Numbered from the stretch's first letter, positions 34,358-44,126 are shown. The stretch is 64,000 bases of DNA from Mycobacterium paraffinicum (GCF_001907675.1 NZ_MPNT01000012.1:117028-181027), one strand, 5' to 3'. Notes: generated by a model not told the origin, from the letters alone. Made by a program: numbers and translations.

Positions 34358-35451
34358 GCGCGCTGACTGGCGGGGTTTTCGCCGTGACAGGGTCTAAGGA
34401 CGACGACACGCAGCTGCGTCAACTGGTCGACGACCTTGGGCGGCGCTCCTACGACGCCGGTCTGGGCCATCGCGGCATCCCCGACCAGTTCGACACCGAG
34501 CTCTGGCGCAAACTCGAGGAAACCGGGCTGGCCAGGCTGACCAGCACGCCGGACATGGGAGCCGGCCCGCACGAGCTGGCCATTGCGCTCTACGGCGTGG
34601 CCCGCCACGCCGGTGCGGTGCCGTTGGCAGAAACCGACGCGCTTGCCGGCTGGCTCGGCCAGCAGGTCGGAATCGAGCTACCCCGCGGCCCGCTGACCGT
34701 TGCGGTCGCCGATGGTGAAATCGACGGCGACCGGATCACCGGCACCGCGGACGCGGTGCCGTGGGCGCGAGCGTGCGCCGCCGCCCTGCTAGCCGTCACC
34801 ACATCCGCCGGCCTGCGGATCGGTGTCATCGACGTGATCCCCGGCCAACTGCGGGAAGGTCACAACCTAGCGGGCGAACCCCGCGATTCGCTCGTGTTCG
34901 ACGTGCCGGCCGACCAGTTGCATGACGTCGACCCGGCGCTCGGCGCCGAGCTGGCTCGTCGCGGCGCATGGTCACGCTGTGTGCAGACCATCGGGGTGCT
35001 GGACGCGGCCGCAGCGCTGTCGGTGCAGCACACCCGCCAGCGCGTCCAGTTCGGTCGTCCGCTCAGCGCCTTCCAGTCCGTGCAGCAGTCACTGGCCGGG
35101 ATGGCCGGGGAAATCGAAAGAGCCCGTGCTGCTGCGGAGTTGGCTGTCGCCGCCGCTGCCGAGCACGGCTTCGCTTCCCCCCACACCGACTACGCCGTCA
35201 CGGTCGCGAAGGTCGCGGTCGGCCGTGCCGTCGACCCGGTCACCAGCGTCGCCCATCAGCTACACGGCGCGATTGGTGTCACCAGCGAGCACCCGCTGTG
35301 GCTGTTCACCCTGCGCGCTCAGAGCTGGACCGGGGATTACGGCACGACCGCGAACTACGCGCGGCGACTCGGTCGGCTGGTCTTGACCACGGACGATCCG
35401 TGGAGTTTGGTGACGGGCGACCCGGCTCAACTGGAAAACAACGGTAATTAA
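34354..35451 (+). CDS. Acyl-CoA dehydrogenase-like partner subunit
   Basis: The ATG at 34354 overlaps the preceding stop; 365 residues. The C-terminal domain is that of FadE (TRQRVQFGRPLSAFQSVQQSLAGMAGEIERA, then HQLHGAIGVTSEHPLWLFTLRA), while the SEPxAGSD loop and the arginine/glutamate end motif are lacking. The expected partner is the product of 33206-34357. Confidence 0.87.
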   Translation: MSALTGGVFAVTGSKDDDTQLRQLVDDLGRRSYDAGLGHRGIPDQFDTELWRKLEETGLARLTSTPDMGAGPHELAIALYGVARHAGAVPLAETDALAGWLGQQVGIELPRGPLTVAVADGEIDGDRITGTADAVPWARACAAALLAVTTSAGLRIGVIDVIPGQLREGHNLAGEPRDSLVFDVPADQLHDVDPALGAELARRGAWSRCVQTIGVLDAAAALSVQHTRQRVQFGRPLSAFQSVQQSLAGMAGEIERARAAAELAVAAAAEHGFASPHTDYAVTVAKVAVGRAVDPVTSVAHQLHGAIGVTSEHPLWLFTLRAQSWTGDYGTTANYARRLGRLVLTTDDPWSLVTGDPAQLENNGN

Positions 35452-35460
35452 GGAGAATTG

Positions 35461-36240
35461 GTGACTGTAGCGAAATTCGAAGGCGCGTCGGCGATTGTCA
35501 GCGGCGGCGCGGGCGGCCTGGGCGAGGCGACGGTCCGTCGGCTCCATGCCGACGGACTCGGCGTGGTGATCGCCGATCTCGCTGCCGACAAGGGCAAGGC
35601 GCTGGCCGACGAGCTGGGCAGTCGGGCGCTGTTCGTGAGCACCGACGTGACCAGTGAGGACAGCGTTCTCGGCGCGATCGAGCAGGCCAACCAGCTCGGC
35701 CAGCTGCGCTACGCGGTCGTCGCGCACGGCGGTTTCGGTGTGGCGCAACGGATCGTGCAGCGCGACGGCAGCCCCGCGGACTTCGGCGGCTTCACCAAGA
35801 CGATCGATCTCTATCTCAATGGCACCTACAACATGGCCCGACTCGTGGCCGCAGCCGTGGCCACCGCAGAACCCCGCGATGGCGGCGAGCGGGGCGCGCT
35901 GGTGCTCACCGCCTCGATTGCGGGCTACGAAGGGCAGATCGGGCAGACTGCCTATGCCGCCGCAAAAGCCGGTGTCATCGGGCTGACCATCGCTGCCGCC
36001 CGTGACCTGAGTTCGGCGGGTATCCGAGTCAACACCATTGCACCTGGAACGATGAAGACGCCGATCATGGAGTCGGTCGGCGAAGAGGCGATCGCCAAGT
36101 TCGCCGCCAACGTACCGTTCCCGAAACGACTCGGCTCCCCCGACGAGTTCGCCGACGCGGCCACGTTCCTGCTGACAAACGGCTACGTCAACGGCGAGGT
36201 GATGCGCCTCGACGGCGCGCAACGCTTCACTCCGAAGTAA
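35461..36240 (+). CDS. SDR-family dehydrogenase (HSD10/3-hydroxyacyl-CoA dehydrogenase-like)
   Basis: GTG 35461 lies 5 nt after AGGAG; TTG directly before it is less well placed. The protein has 259 residues. Motifs: VSGGAGGLGEATV, TASIAGYEGQIGQTAYAAAKAG with intact Ser, Tyr and Lys, and IAPGTMKTPI. The insert and IVQRDGSP segment resemble HSD17B10-type enzymes, which oxidise 3-hydroxyacyl-CoA and hydroxysteroids. It ends the SDR-FadE-FadE-SDR operon. Confidence 0.88.
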   Translation: MTVAKFEGASAIVSGGAGGLGEATVRRLHADGLGVVIADLAADKGKALADELGSRALFVSTDVTSEDSVLGAIEQANQLGQLRYAVVAHGGFGVAQRIVQRDGSPADFGGFTKTIDLYLNGTYNMARLVAAAVATAEPRDGGERGALVLTASIAGYEGQIGQTAYAAAKAGVIGLTIAAARDLSSAGIRVNTIAPGTMKTPIMESVGEEAIAKFAANVPFPKRLGSPDEFADAATFLLTNGYVNGEVMRLDGAQRFTPK

Positions 36241-36275
36241 CCGGAATGGGCGGACGGGCCGGCCTCGCGCCAGCT

Positions 36276-36290
36276 GTAGCGACGCGCTAC
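36276..36290. terminator. Hairpin GTAGCG-ACG-CGCTAC between convergent genes
   Basis: A perfect 6-bp stem overlapping the stop of the enoyl-CoA hydratase, 36 nt after the SDR stop. No T-run follows, so it is only a possible bidirectional terminator. Confidence 0.35.
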
Positions 36291-37114
36291 AACCGGCCCT
36301 CCACCCGAAGTTTCGGGTGCACCCAGTCCGGCGAGTTCTTCTGCTTGAACGCCCGGAAACCTTCGGCCGCCTCGGGACCAAAAAGACTGGTCGTCATGCC
36401 GATCCGGTCGTACAGCCCGAGGTAGTTGTCCAGGCTCGCCTTGACCAACCCGCGCGCTCCCGGAGCGGTCCGGCAACACTGCGCGAGCAACTCCTTGGCA
36501 ACGCTCATCAGGTCGTCGTGCGGGACCACCCTGCTCACCATGCCCCAGTCGAGCGCCTCCTGCGCGTTCAGCGTCCGTCCGGTGAACATCAGGTCCTTGG
36601 TCCGGACCGGTCCGATGAGCCGGGCCAGCACCTGGCTGTAGTACGTGTCGGCGATGCCACGGAACAATTCGGGCACCCGGAAGACGGCCCGATCACTCAC
36701 CACGGCGAGGTCACTGCACATCGCGATCTGCAGGCCACCACCCTGACAGATGCCGTTGACCGCGGACACGACCGGCTTGGCCGACTGCCGCAGCGTGTCG
36801 AACGGCGTGACGTCGGTTCCCAGGGTGGACGCGAAGTCCATCCAGTTGTCTGCTGCTTTCTGACCCAGGTCACCTCCCGGCGCGAAGACGTCGCCGGTGC
36901 CCGTGATGAGCAGGCCCGCGAGGTCGGGGTCGGCATTGACCCGACTCACCGCGTAGCGGATCCCGAAGTACATTGCGGGCGTCATCGCATTCCGAGCCTC
37001 GGGGCGGTCCAGGGTGCAGATCGCAAACGCACCTTCACGTTCGAACCTCAGGTAGGGGCTCCCCAACCAGTCACCGTCGGGTGGGCGTGGACCGCCATTG
37101 GGGCTGTCGGACAT
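36287..37114 (-). CDS. Enoyl-CoA hydratase/isomerase family protein (crotonase fold)
   Basis: ATG 37114 preceded by GGAAGGG gives 275 residues. The oxyanion loops VFAPGGDL and NGICQGGGLQIAMCSD are present. The two catalytic Glu of hydratases are not: the first is Gln (GGGLQ) and the second position is in FRGIADTYY. The enzyme may be an isomerase, a hydrolase or a ring-cleaving crotonase. It is a single gene divergent from an SDR/SDR/P450 operon. Confidence 0.87.
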   Translation of the reverse strand: MSDSPNGGPRPPDGDWLGSPYLRFEREGAFAICTLDRPEARNAMTPAMYFGIRYAVSRVNADPDLAGLLITGTGDVFAPGGDLGQKAADNWMDFASTLGTDVTPFDTLRQSAKPVVSAVNGICQGGGLQIAMCSDLAVVSDRAVFRVPELFRGIADTYYSQVLARLIGPVRTKDLMFTGRTLNAQEALDWGMVSRVVPHDDLMSVAKELLAQCCRTAPGARGLVKASLDNYLGLYDRIGMTTSLFGPEAAEGFRAFKQKNSPDWVHPKLRVEGRL

Positions 37115-37162
37115 GTGATATCCCTTCCAAGGCTCGGAGTGTTCCGTCGCCCACCAAATTAG

Positions 37163-37176
37163 CCAAATAGTTGTAT
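37163..37176 (+). promoter_or_regulatory. Cluster motif, site E (CCAAATAGTTGTAT)
   Basis: A slightly weaker copy (CAAATAGTTGTAT against TAAATAGTTATC) between the enoyl-CoA hydratase (49 nt) and the mycofactocin-type SDR (102 nt). Confidence 0.5.
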
Positions 37177-37277
37177 GATTCCAATTCCGCGGCGTAACGT
37201 GGCGCACGTCACTGCGTCGCGCCATCACCATCCCACAGAGCGCGGCCGATAGCGCGAGCTACTGGAGGCTTAAAGAC

Positions 37278-38108
37278 ATGGGTTCACTGGACGGCAGGGT
37301 TGTCTTCATCACCGGAGCCGCTCGCGGGCAAGGCCGTTCGCACGCGGTGATGTGCGCCGAGCAAGGTGCCGACATCGTCGGCATCGACATCTGCGAGAAC
37401 CTCGACATCGTGCCCTATGCACTTGGCACCGAAGACGATCTCGAGGAGACGGCCCGCCTGGTGGAGAAAACCGGCAGGAAGATGCTGACCCGCAAGGCCG
37501 ACGTCCGCGACAAGGCTGCGCTACAGGAGGCGTTCGACGCGGGCGTCACCGAGTTCGGCCACGTCGACACGGTGCTCGCCAATGCCGGGGTCGTCCTGAC
37601 CAACGCCGATGAGCGCGACGCGTCGGAGGCGCTGAGGTTAGGGCTCGACATCATGCTCATCGGGGTGTGGAACGCCTTCCAGGTGGCGATCCCCCATATG
37701 AAGGAACGCGGTGAGGGTGGCAATCTGATCGCGACGAGTTCGATGATCGCCCTGCTGGACCTCACCGACGGCCGCGGCGGCAGCGATGCCTACTTGATGT
37801 CGAAGGTCGCCGTCGTCGGCCTGGTCCGCGCGTATGCGGCCATGCTTGCCCCTGACCGCATTCGCGTCAATGCCGTGGCGCCGACCAACTGCGCGACCCC
37901 GATGATCACTGACAACCCGGCTCTGTTCAAGGTGATTGAGGACAACCCTCGCATGGTCAATGCGGTCCAGACCGCGCTGCCGGACTTGCCGCTGATCGAG
38001 CCACGCGACGTCAGCAACACGATCCTCTTCTTGCTCAGCGACGCGGGCCGTTCGTTCACCGGAAGCATGCTCAAGGTGGACGCCGGCATGGACGTGCGGC
38101 GAGGCTAG
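37278..38108 (+). CDS. Mycofactocin-dependent SDR-family oxidoreductase
   Basis: The protein has 276 residues. FITGAARGQGRSHAVMCAEQGADIVGID is almost exactly the signature of SDRs that use a non-exchangeable NAD and mycofactocin as external electron carrier; the insert after DICENLDIVPYALGTEDDL also fits. The active site DAYLMSKVA keeps Tyr and Lys. It would oxidise a secondary alcohol. No mycofactocin biosynthesis genes occur in the window, so these must be elsewhere. First gene of an SDR/SDR/P450 operon. Confidence 0.88.
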   Translation: MGSLDGRVVFITGAARGQGRSHAVMCAEQGADIVGIDICENLDIVPYALGTEDDLEETARLVEKTGRKMLTRKADVRDKAALQEAFDAGVTEFGHVDTVLANAGVVLTNADERDASEALRLGLDIMLIGVWNAFQVAIPHMKERGEGGNLIATSSMIALLDLTDGRGGSDAYLMSKVAVVGLVRAYAAMLAPDRIRVNAVAPTNCATPMITDNPALFKVIEDNPRMVNAVQTALPDLPLIEPRDVSNTILFLLSDAGRSFTGSMLKVDAGMDVRRG

Positions 38109-38120
38109 TCGGCGCAGCGG

Positions 38121-38918
38121 ATGCATTACCGTATCGACGGCCGATCGGCGCTGGTCGTAGGCGGCAGCAAGGGAATCGGCTTCGAGGTCGCCAAACTGCT
38201 TGCCGCGGAAGGTGCGCGGGTTGCGATACTGGCGCGGACTAAGACCGATGTCGACGCCGCGGTCGAGGCAATCCGCACCGAAGGGGGCACTGCCATCGGT
38301 GTCACTGCCGACGTGGCCGACGACGGGCAGCTGACCGACGCCGTCCGCGAGATTGCGGCCCAGCACGGGGCGCCGCTAATCGTTGTCGGCCAAGCTAAAT
38401 ACCAGCGGCCCGGCGATTTCGCCGACATCACCGATGTGAATGTCTATCGCGAGTCCTTCGAAATGCACACGATGAGCCAGATCCTGCTCTTGCGAGCGGT
38501 TCTGCCGGCGATGCGGGACGCGGGCTGGGGCCGATTCGTGCACATCGGGTCGGCGACCGCCAAGGAGCCGGCGGGCAACATCCACCACGCAGTGGCCAAC
38601 ACCAGTCGGCCGTCGACGATCGGCCTGCTCAAGACGGTCTCCGACGAGTACGCCCAGTACGGCATCACGGTCAACACCGTCGCGCCCGGCTGGATTGAGA
38701 CTGAGAACGCACTGGCCTACCTGGAGCAGCACCTCGGCGCGAGCACCGATCAGGAGCGACGCGAGTTCATGCTGCGCGAAGCTCGGGTGCCGGCAGCGCG
38801 AATGGGCAAACCGAGCGAGATCGCCTCGCTCATCGCCTACCTGTGCTCAGAACCTGCCGGCTACCTCACCGGTAGTTGGATCGAAGTCGACGGTGGCTTG
38901 CACCGGTCGGCGTTCTAA
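38121..38918 (+). CDS. SDR-family protein with altered catalytic site
   Basis: The protein has 265 residues and starts 12 nt after the preceding stop. The Rossmann motif VVGGSKGIGFEVA and the end YLTGSWIEVDGG are normal. At the catalytic site the YxxxK is replaced by HHAVANTSR (His156, Asn160), as found in a divergent SDR branch whose catalysis is not well known. It lies between the mycofactocin-type SDR and the P450. Confidence 0.82.
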   Translation: MHYRIDGRSALVVGGSKGIGFEVAKLLAAEGARVAILARTKTDVDAAVEAIRTEGGTAIGVTADVADDGQLTDAVREIAAQHGAPLIVVGQAKYQRPGDFADITDVNVYRESFEMHTMSQILLLRAVLPAMRDAGWGRFVHIGSATAKEPAGNIHHAVANTSRPSTIGLLKTVSDEYAQYGITVNTVAPGWIETENALAYLEQHLGASTDQERREFMLREARVPAARMGKPSEIASLIAYLCSEPAGYLTGSWIEVDGGLHRSAF

Positions 38919-40091
<1,173 letters not shown>

Positions 40092-40095
40092 TCAC

Positions 40096-41623
40096 CTATC
40101 CCTTCGCCGAATACTTGGCGACGAGCTGCTGCTTGTACAACTTACCGGCATCGGTCCGGGGCAGCTGCGCCTCGAACGAGAGAGACCGCGGACACTTGTA
40201 GTGCGCCAACCGGTTTCGCAGCCACTCCAATAACTCTGCCGCGAAGCCGTCGTTGGCATCAGCCGGATCTACCGTCTGCACCACGCCTTTGACAGCCTGA
40301 CCCATCTCGTCATCCGGAATACCGAAGACTGCCGCGTCGAGCACCTTGGGATGGGTGATCAGCAGGTCTTCGGCTTCTTGTGGGTAGATGTTCACCCCAC
40401 CCGAAATGATCATGTGATGACGGCGATCAGTGAGATAGAGGTAGCCGTCCACGTCGAGATAGCCGATGTCACCGACGGTCACCCAGCCGTGCGCGTCGTG
40501 GGCCGCCGCCGTCTTCGCATCGTCTTTGAGGTACTGGAACGAATGCCCTCCCTCGTAATAGATCTCGCCGGGCACACCAGGCGGTAGCTCATGGCCGCTC
40601 TCGTCGAGGATGTGTGGGACCCCAACCAAGGGTCGGCCGACCGAGCCGGGGTGGGTCAGCCAGTCCTCGGCGCGGATGAACGAGGCTCCCACCGCCTCCG
40701 AAGCGGCGTAGTACTCGTCGATGATCGGCCCCCACCACGCGATCATCTGTTTCTTGATGTCCACCGGGCATGGCGCGGCCGCATGCACCACCCGCTGCAG
40801 GCTGGAAACGTCGTAGGACATACGCACCGCTTCAGGCAGTTTGAGCATCCGCACGAACATTCGCCGGGACGAATTGGCCATGAGTGATGCCGTAGCGCTG
40901 GATGCACTCGAGCGCATGTTCCGGGTCGAACTTCTCCATCACGATGGTGGTGCCGCCTAGCGACTGCACCACCATCGACCAGAACGACGGCGCGGTGTGA
41001 TACAGCGGCGCCGGGCTCAGATACACCGACTCGCTGGTGATTCCGACGGCATTCATCAACGGCATCAGGATGTTGGGTGCTTCGCTTGGTGGTAGATGCG
41101 GAAGCTCACGGCGGATCCCCTTGGGTCTGCCAGTGGTTCCCGACGAGTACTGCAGCAGATCGCCTTCGCTTTCGTCGGGGATCGGCGTCTCGGGTTGGTC
41201 GGCAACACATTCCGGGTAGCGGTACCATCCGTCCAGATCGTCGTCGGCGATCAGCAGCAGCTCAGGTAACCCCCTGGGGGAATGCTCGGCAAGGCCTTCG
41301 CAGACGTCGCGAGTCGCGCGTGACCCGATCAGCGCCTTTGCTGAACTGTTGTCGACGATGTAGGCGGCCTCGGCGGCCGTCAGGTGAGTGTTGATCAACG
41401 TGTAGTACAGACCGCTTCGGCGGGCCGCCCACATCACGGCATGGACGTGTTCATTGTTCTCGAGTAATGCCGCAACCGTGTCACCCTCGCGAAGTCCGGC
41501 TGCATACCAGAAGTGAGCCAGACGATTGGCACGCTTCTCCAGCTCGGCAAAGTCGATCACCGTGCCAGTCCGAGCGAGTACCAGGGCAGGTTTACCGGAT
41601 GAGATGTGATCGCGGATCTCCAC
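40096..41623 (-). pseudogene. Acyl-CoA synthetase (FadD-type) with a +1 frameshift
   Basis: The N-terminal part (41623 to about 40862) reads to HGQFVP and has the P-loop QYSSGTTGRPKGIRRE. The C-terminal part continues in another frame from MFVRMLKLPEAVRM, with DIKKQMI, GDIGYLDVDGYLYL, SGGVNIYPQEAED and TDAGKLYKQQ. In relatives these run on as one chain, so one extra base near 40861 breaks the gene. With one base removed the length is 508 residues, normal for the family. It is either a recent mutation or a sequencing error. It is divergent from the isochorismatase-fold gene. Confidence 0.8.
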
Positions 41624-41694
41624 GATTTCACCTTAGAGTCTTCCGAGGTAAACAAGGCGAAACTCGATACTTTGTAAGGGATCTACCGAATTTT

Positions 41695-41710
41695 TCGTCA
41701 CAGGTGTCAA
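41695..41710. promoter_or_regulatory. TetR-type dyad (TCGTCAC-AG-GTGTCAA)
   Basis: The right arm GTGTCAA is identical to the perfect palindrome at 6577-6600 and the left arm matches 5 of 7. It lies between the frameshifted acyl-CoA synthetase and the isochorismatase-fold gene. Confidence 0.5.
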
Positions 41711-41731
41711 AAAATGCACTAGGGTGCAGGG

Positions 41732-42349
41732 ATGGCTCCGACACCATGGGACCCCGAGACCACGGCCGTTGTCTGTGTGGAATGCCAGAACGGTGTGCTG
41801 GGCCCCGAGTCCGTCTTGCCCGCTTTGGCCGCCGACAGCTCTGAACTCGTCTCCAGTGTGCGCCGACTTCTCGATTCCGCCCGCCAGTTCGGCGCGCGGG
41901 TTGTGCACGCGACCTATGAGGGCAACCTCGGCGGCCGGCCGACCGGAACAGCGCGCATCTGGCGGGCCCTGGGCCCCGCAACCGCTCACTGGGCACCCGG
42001 AACCGCCTCCACTACAGTGCTTCCCGAGCTACTGGCACCCACCGATCTGGTGTTACCGCGCCACCACGGCCTTTTCCCAACGCTCGATTCCGAACTACTG
42101 CCCGTGCTCAAAGGCTTCGGCGTGGGCACCATCGTCCTTGCCGGCGTTTCGCTGAACCTGGCGATCACCCACACTGCCGGGCATGTTACGCAGGCGGGTT
42201 TCGAACTCGTCGTCCCGCGCGACGCCGTCGGCGGCACCCCCAAGGACTATGCAGAACAGGTGCTGGACAACACTATTGCCGTGCTGGGTCGGCTGACCAC
42301 AATCGATAAGCTCATCGACGAATGGACATCGGTCAGGTCTGACCGTTGA
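41732..42349 (+). CDS. Isochorismatase-fold (cysteine hydrolase-like) protein lacking catalytic Cys
   Basis: The protein has 205 residues. The fold is shown by AVVCVECQNGVLG (strand 1 and loop), VVHATYEGN, and IVLAGVSLNLAITHTAGHV. In active members the first motif has Asp (vDmQ) and the last has Cys (TNVCV). Here these are Glu17 and an Ala/Leu, so the usual Asp-Lys-Cys triad is incomplete and hydrolysis through a thiolate is unlikely. It overlaps the end of the convergent TetR gene by 17 bp. Confidence 0.78.
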   Translation: MAPTPWDPETTAVVCVECQNGVLGPESVLPALAADSSELVSSVRRLLDSARQFGARVVHATYEGNLGGRPTGTARIWRALGPATAHWAPGTASTTVLPELLAPTDLVLPRHHGLFPTLDSELLPVLKGFGVGTIVLAGVSLNLAITHTAGHVTQAGFELVVPRDAVGGTPKDYAEQVLDNTIAVLGRLTTIDKLIDEWTSVRSDR

Positions 42350-42944
42350 CCGTTCGCCACAGCATCTCGGTGGCCGCCATGAGCACCGCTTGGCGCGTCG
42401 TCGACGGGACCTCGTTGTGGCGAACCATCAGCCATGACCGTTCGAGCATCGCCATAATCACCAGCCCGGTAGCCACGGGGTCAAGGTCGGGCGGTGCCGG
42501 CGCCATCTTTGCGATGCCCTCACCGAGCGCGGCGGCGGTTCGGCGGTGCGAGCGGGCGACCGCGGCGCGGAATTTGCGATCGGGAGGCATGTCCTCGGTG
42601 GAGCGGATGACGAACGCACCGTTGCGGTCGAGGTAGTCGAAGTAGCCGGCAACCCAGGCCTCGACGTCCTTTCGGCTGGGCGGGCTTTCCTGCTCCATGA
42701 AAGCCTCGACAACCGCCAGCGCTTCGCGGTAGGTGTCGGTGCCGAGCTCGATGAAAAGCTCGGTCTTGTCGGAGAAGTAGTAGTAGAAGTTCGCCCGGGT
42801 GACCGGCGCGAGGTCAGTGATGTCCTTGATGGTGACGCCCGAAAAACCCTTGCGCGCAAACGCGGTCCGCGCAGCGTCCAGGATTGACTCTCGGGTGCGG
42901 TCGGACTTGCGTGTTACCCGCGGGGGCGAGCCCTCAGACACCAT
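42333..42944 (-). CDS. TetR/AcrR-family transcriptional regulator
   Basis: ATG 42944, overlapping the Rieske gene end by 11 bp, gives 203 residues; GTG 42941 is an alternative. The HTH is seen in DRTRESILDAARTAFARKGF and VTRANFYYYFSDK. The ligand domain shares YREALAV, YFDYLDRNGAFVIRS and spacing with the TetR at 5890-6501, so the two are paralogues of about equal length. It is translationally coupled to the Rieske oxygenase. Dyads similar to the one near its paralogue lie at 41695 and 44008. Confidence 0.9.
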   Translation of the reverse strand: MVSEGSPPRVTRKSDRTRESILDAARTAFARKGFSGVTIKDITDLAPVTRANFYYYFSDKTELFIELGTDTYREALAVVEAFMEQESPPSRKDVEAWVAGYFDYLDRNGAFVIRSTEDMPPDRKFRAAVARSHRRTAAALGEGIAKMAPAPPDLDPVATGLVIMAMLERSWLMVRHNEVPSTTRQAVLMAATEMLWRTVNGQT

Positions 42945-43947
42945 GCGCGACCGGCTCGGCGGCGGCCTCCGGTTCGGGATAAAACCCGCTCGCCCACCGA
43001 CGCAACGCGCGAAAGCCTGCGGCCTCCGAGGTCGCCAGACCCGGCGGTTCGAGGTACTTCTGGTGCTCCCAGATCCGGATGTCGTCGGGCAGGGCGAGTT
43101 TCGCTGCGGCCAGACGCGCCTCAAAATCATCCGGGCCTTCTGACGGTTCCTCGCTGATCCAGTAGCCGGCGAAGATGTCGGATCTGGTGTCGTCCACCGG
43201 TGTCGCGCAGATGGAGATGACTCGGATTCCGTCGCGGACGTGTTCGCCGTTGTAGCTGAGCCCGATTCCTGACCAATAGATTTCGATCGTGTTCATCGTG
43301 TCGCCGGTGCGGTCCAGGCCGTCGCTCCACCTCCGGCCAAAGCCGACCTTGGCCGACCAGGTCGAGCTATCGGTGCTTTCACGCAGTACCACGGGACTGA
43401 TCGGGGTGCGATGGACGAATTGGAAGTGGTGGGGATCGACGGCGTTCTCGGCGATCACCTGGGGATGCACCCTTACCCCCTCATGCCGCGTCCGGCAATC
43501 GGCGCCAAAGGGGTGGAACCGCCGCGAGCGGACATGGTCTCCGAGCACCGCGAAAGCGTCCGGCGCAACCCATAGCGGCTCCCGGCCTGCGCTGTCATGC
43601 CAGATCAAGATCGAGTCGTTGAGCTCCGCGACCGGGTAGGAACGTACTCGTCGGGCCTTATTCGGCCGATCCTGGTACGGGATGTGGACATTGCGTCCGG
43701 CGCCGTTCCACACCCAGCCGTGAAACGGGCACTGGATGCCTTCTTCGACGACGCACCCCCCGTGGGCCAGGCTCGCGCCAAGATGTTGGCAGTGCGCGTC
43801 AAGCACCTTCACCACCCCGTCCAGCTGCCGGAAGGCGACCAGGTCTCGGCCGAAGTAGTGCAGTGGGACGACCTCGGCGACGGCGATGTCGGCGCTCCAG
43901 GCCACCTGGAACCAACCGGTGGGCAGCATGCTCGGCAGGGTTTGCAT
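42934..43947 (-). CDS. Rieske non-heme iron oxygenase (KshA-like alpha subunit)
   Basis: The protein has 337 residues from ATG 43947. The Rieske cluster ligands are Cys53, His55, Cys73 and His76 (AHCQHLGAS and IQCPFHGW); the mononuclear iron site is ENAVDPHHFQFVH with Asp171, His173 or His174, and His179. Length and layout match 3-ketosteroid 9-alpha-hydroxylase-type oxygenases, which need a separate reductase not encoded here. No beta subunit is present, also as in KshA. Probably a ring hydroxylase. Confidence 0.88.
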   Translation of the reverse strand: MQTLPSMLPTGWFQVAWSADIAVAEVVPLHYFGRDLVAFRQLDGVVKVLDAHCQHLGASLAHGGCVVEEGIQCPFHGWVWNGAGRNVHIPYQDRPNKARRVRSYPVAELNDSILIWHDSAGREPLWVAPDAFAVLGDHVRSRRFHPFGADCRTRHEGVRVHPQVIAENAVDPHHFQFVHRTPISPVVLRESTDSSTWSAKVGFGRRWSDGLDRTGDTMNTIEIYWSGIGLSYNGEHVRDGIRVISICATPVDDTRSDIFAGYWISEEPSEGPDDFEARLAAAKLALPDDIRIWEHQKYLEPPGLATSEAAGFRALRRWASGFYPEPEAAAEPVAHGV

Positions 43948-44007
43948 TATCCGAACGCCCTTTCCACGCGGGACACCTGAACAGATTTATTTCGAGGCTA
44001 CTCATTT

Positions 44008-44023
44008 TTGACACTTTTGTCTA
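44008..44023. promoter_or_regulatory. TetR-type dyad (TTGACAC-TT-TTGTCTA)
   Basis: The left arm TTGACAC is identical to the palindrome at 6577-6600; the right arm matches 5 of 7. It lies between the divergent Rieske and luciferase-like genes. Confidence 0.5.
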
Positions 44024-44126
44024 AACGAGCGTGCCGGCCGGCGAATTTCCCCGCGGCGACCAATCAGGACGTACAATTACTTGTCTTACTAGGTTAATGA
44101 TGTGCTGTGGATGGATGTGAGGATGC

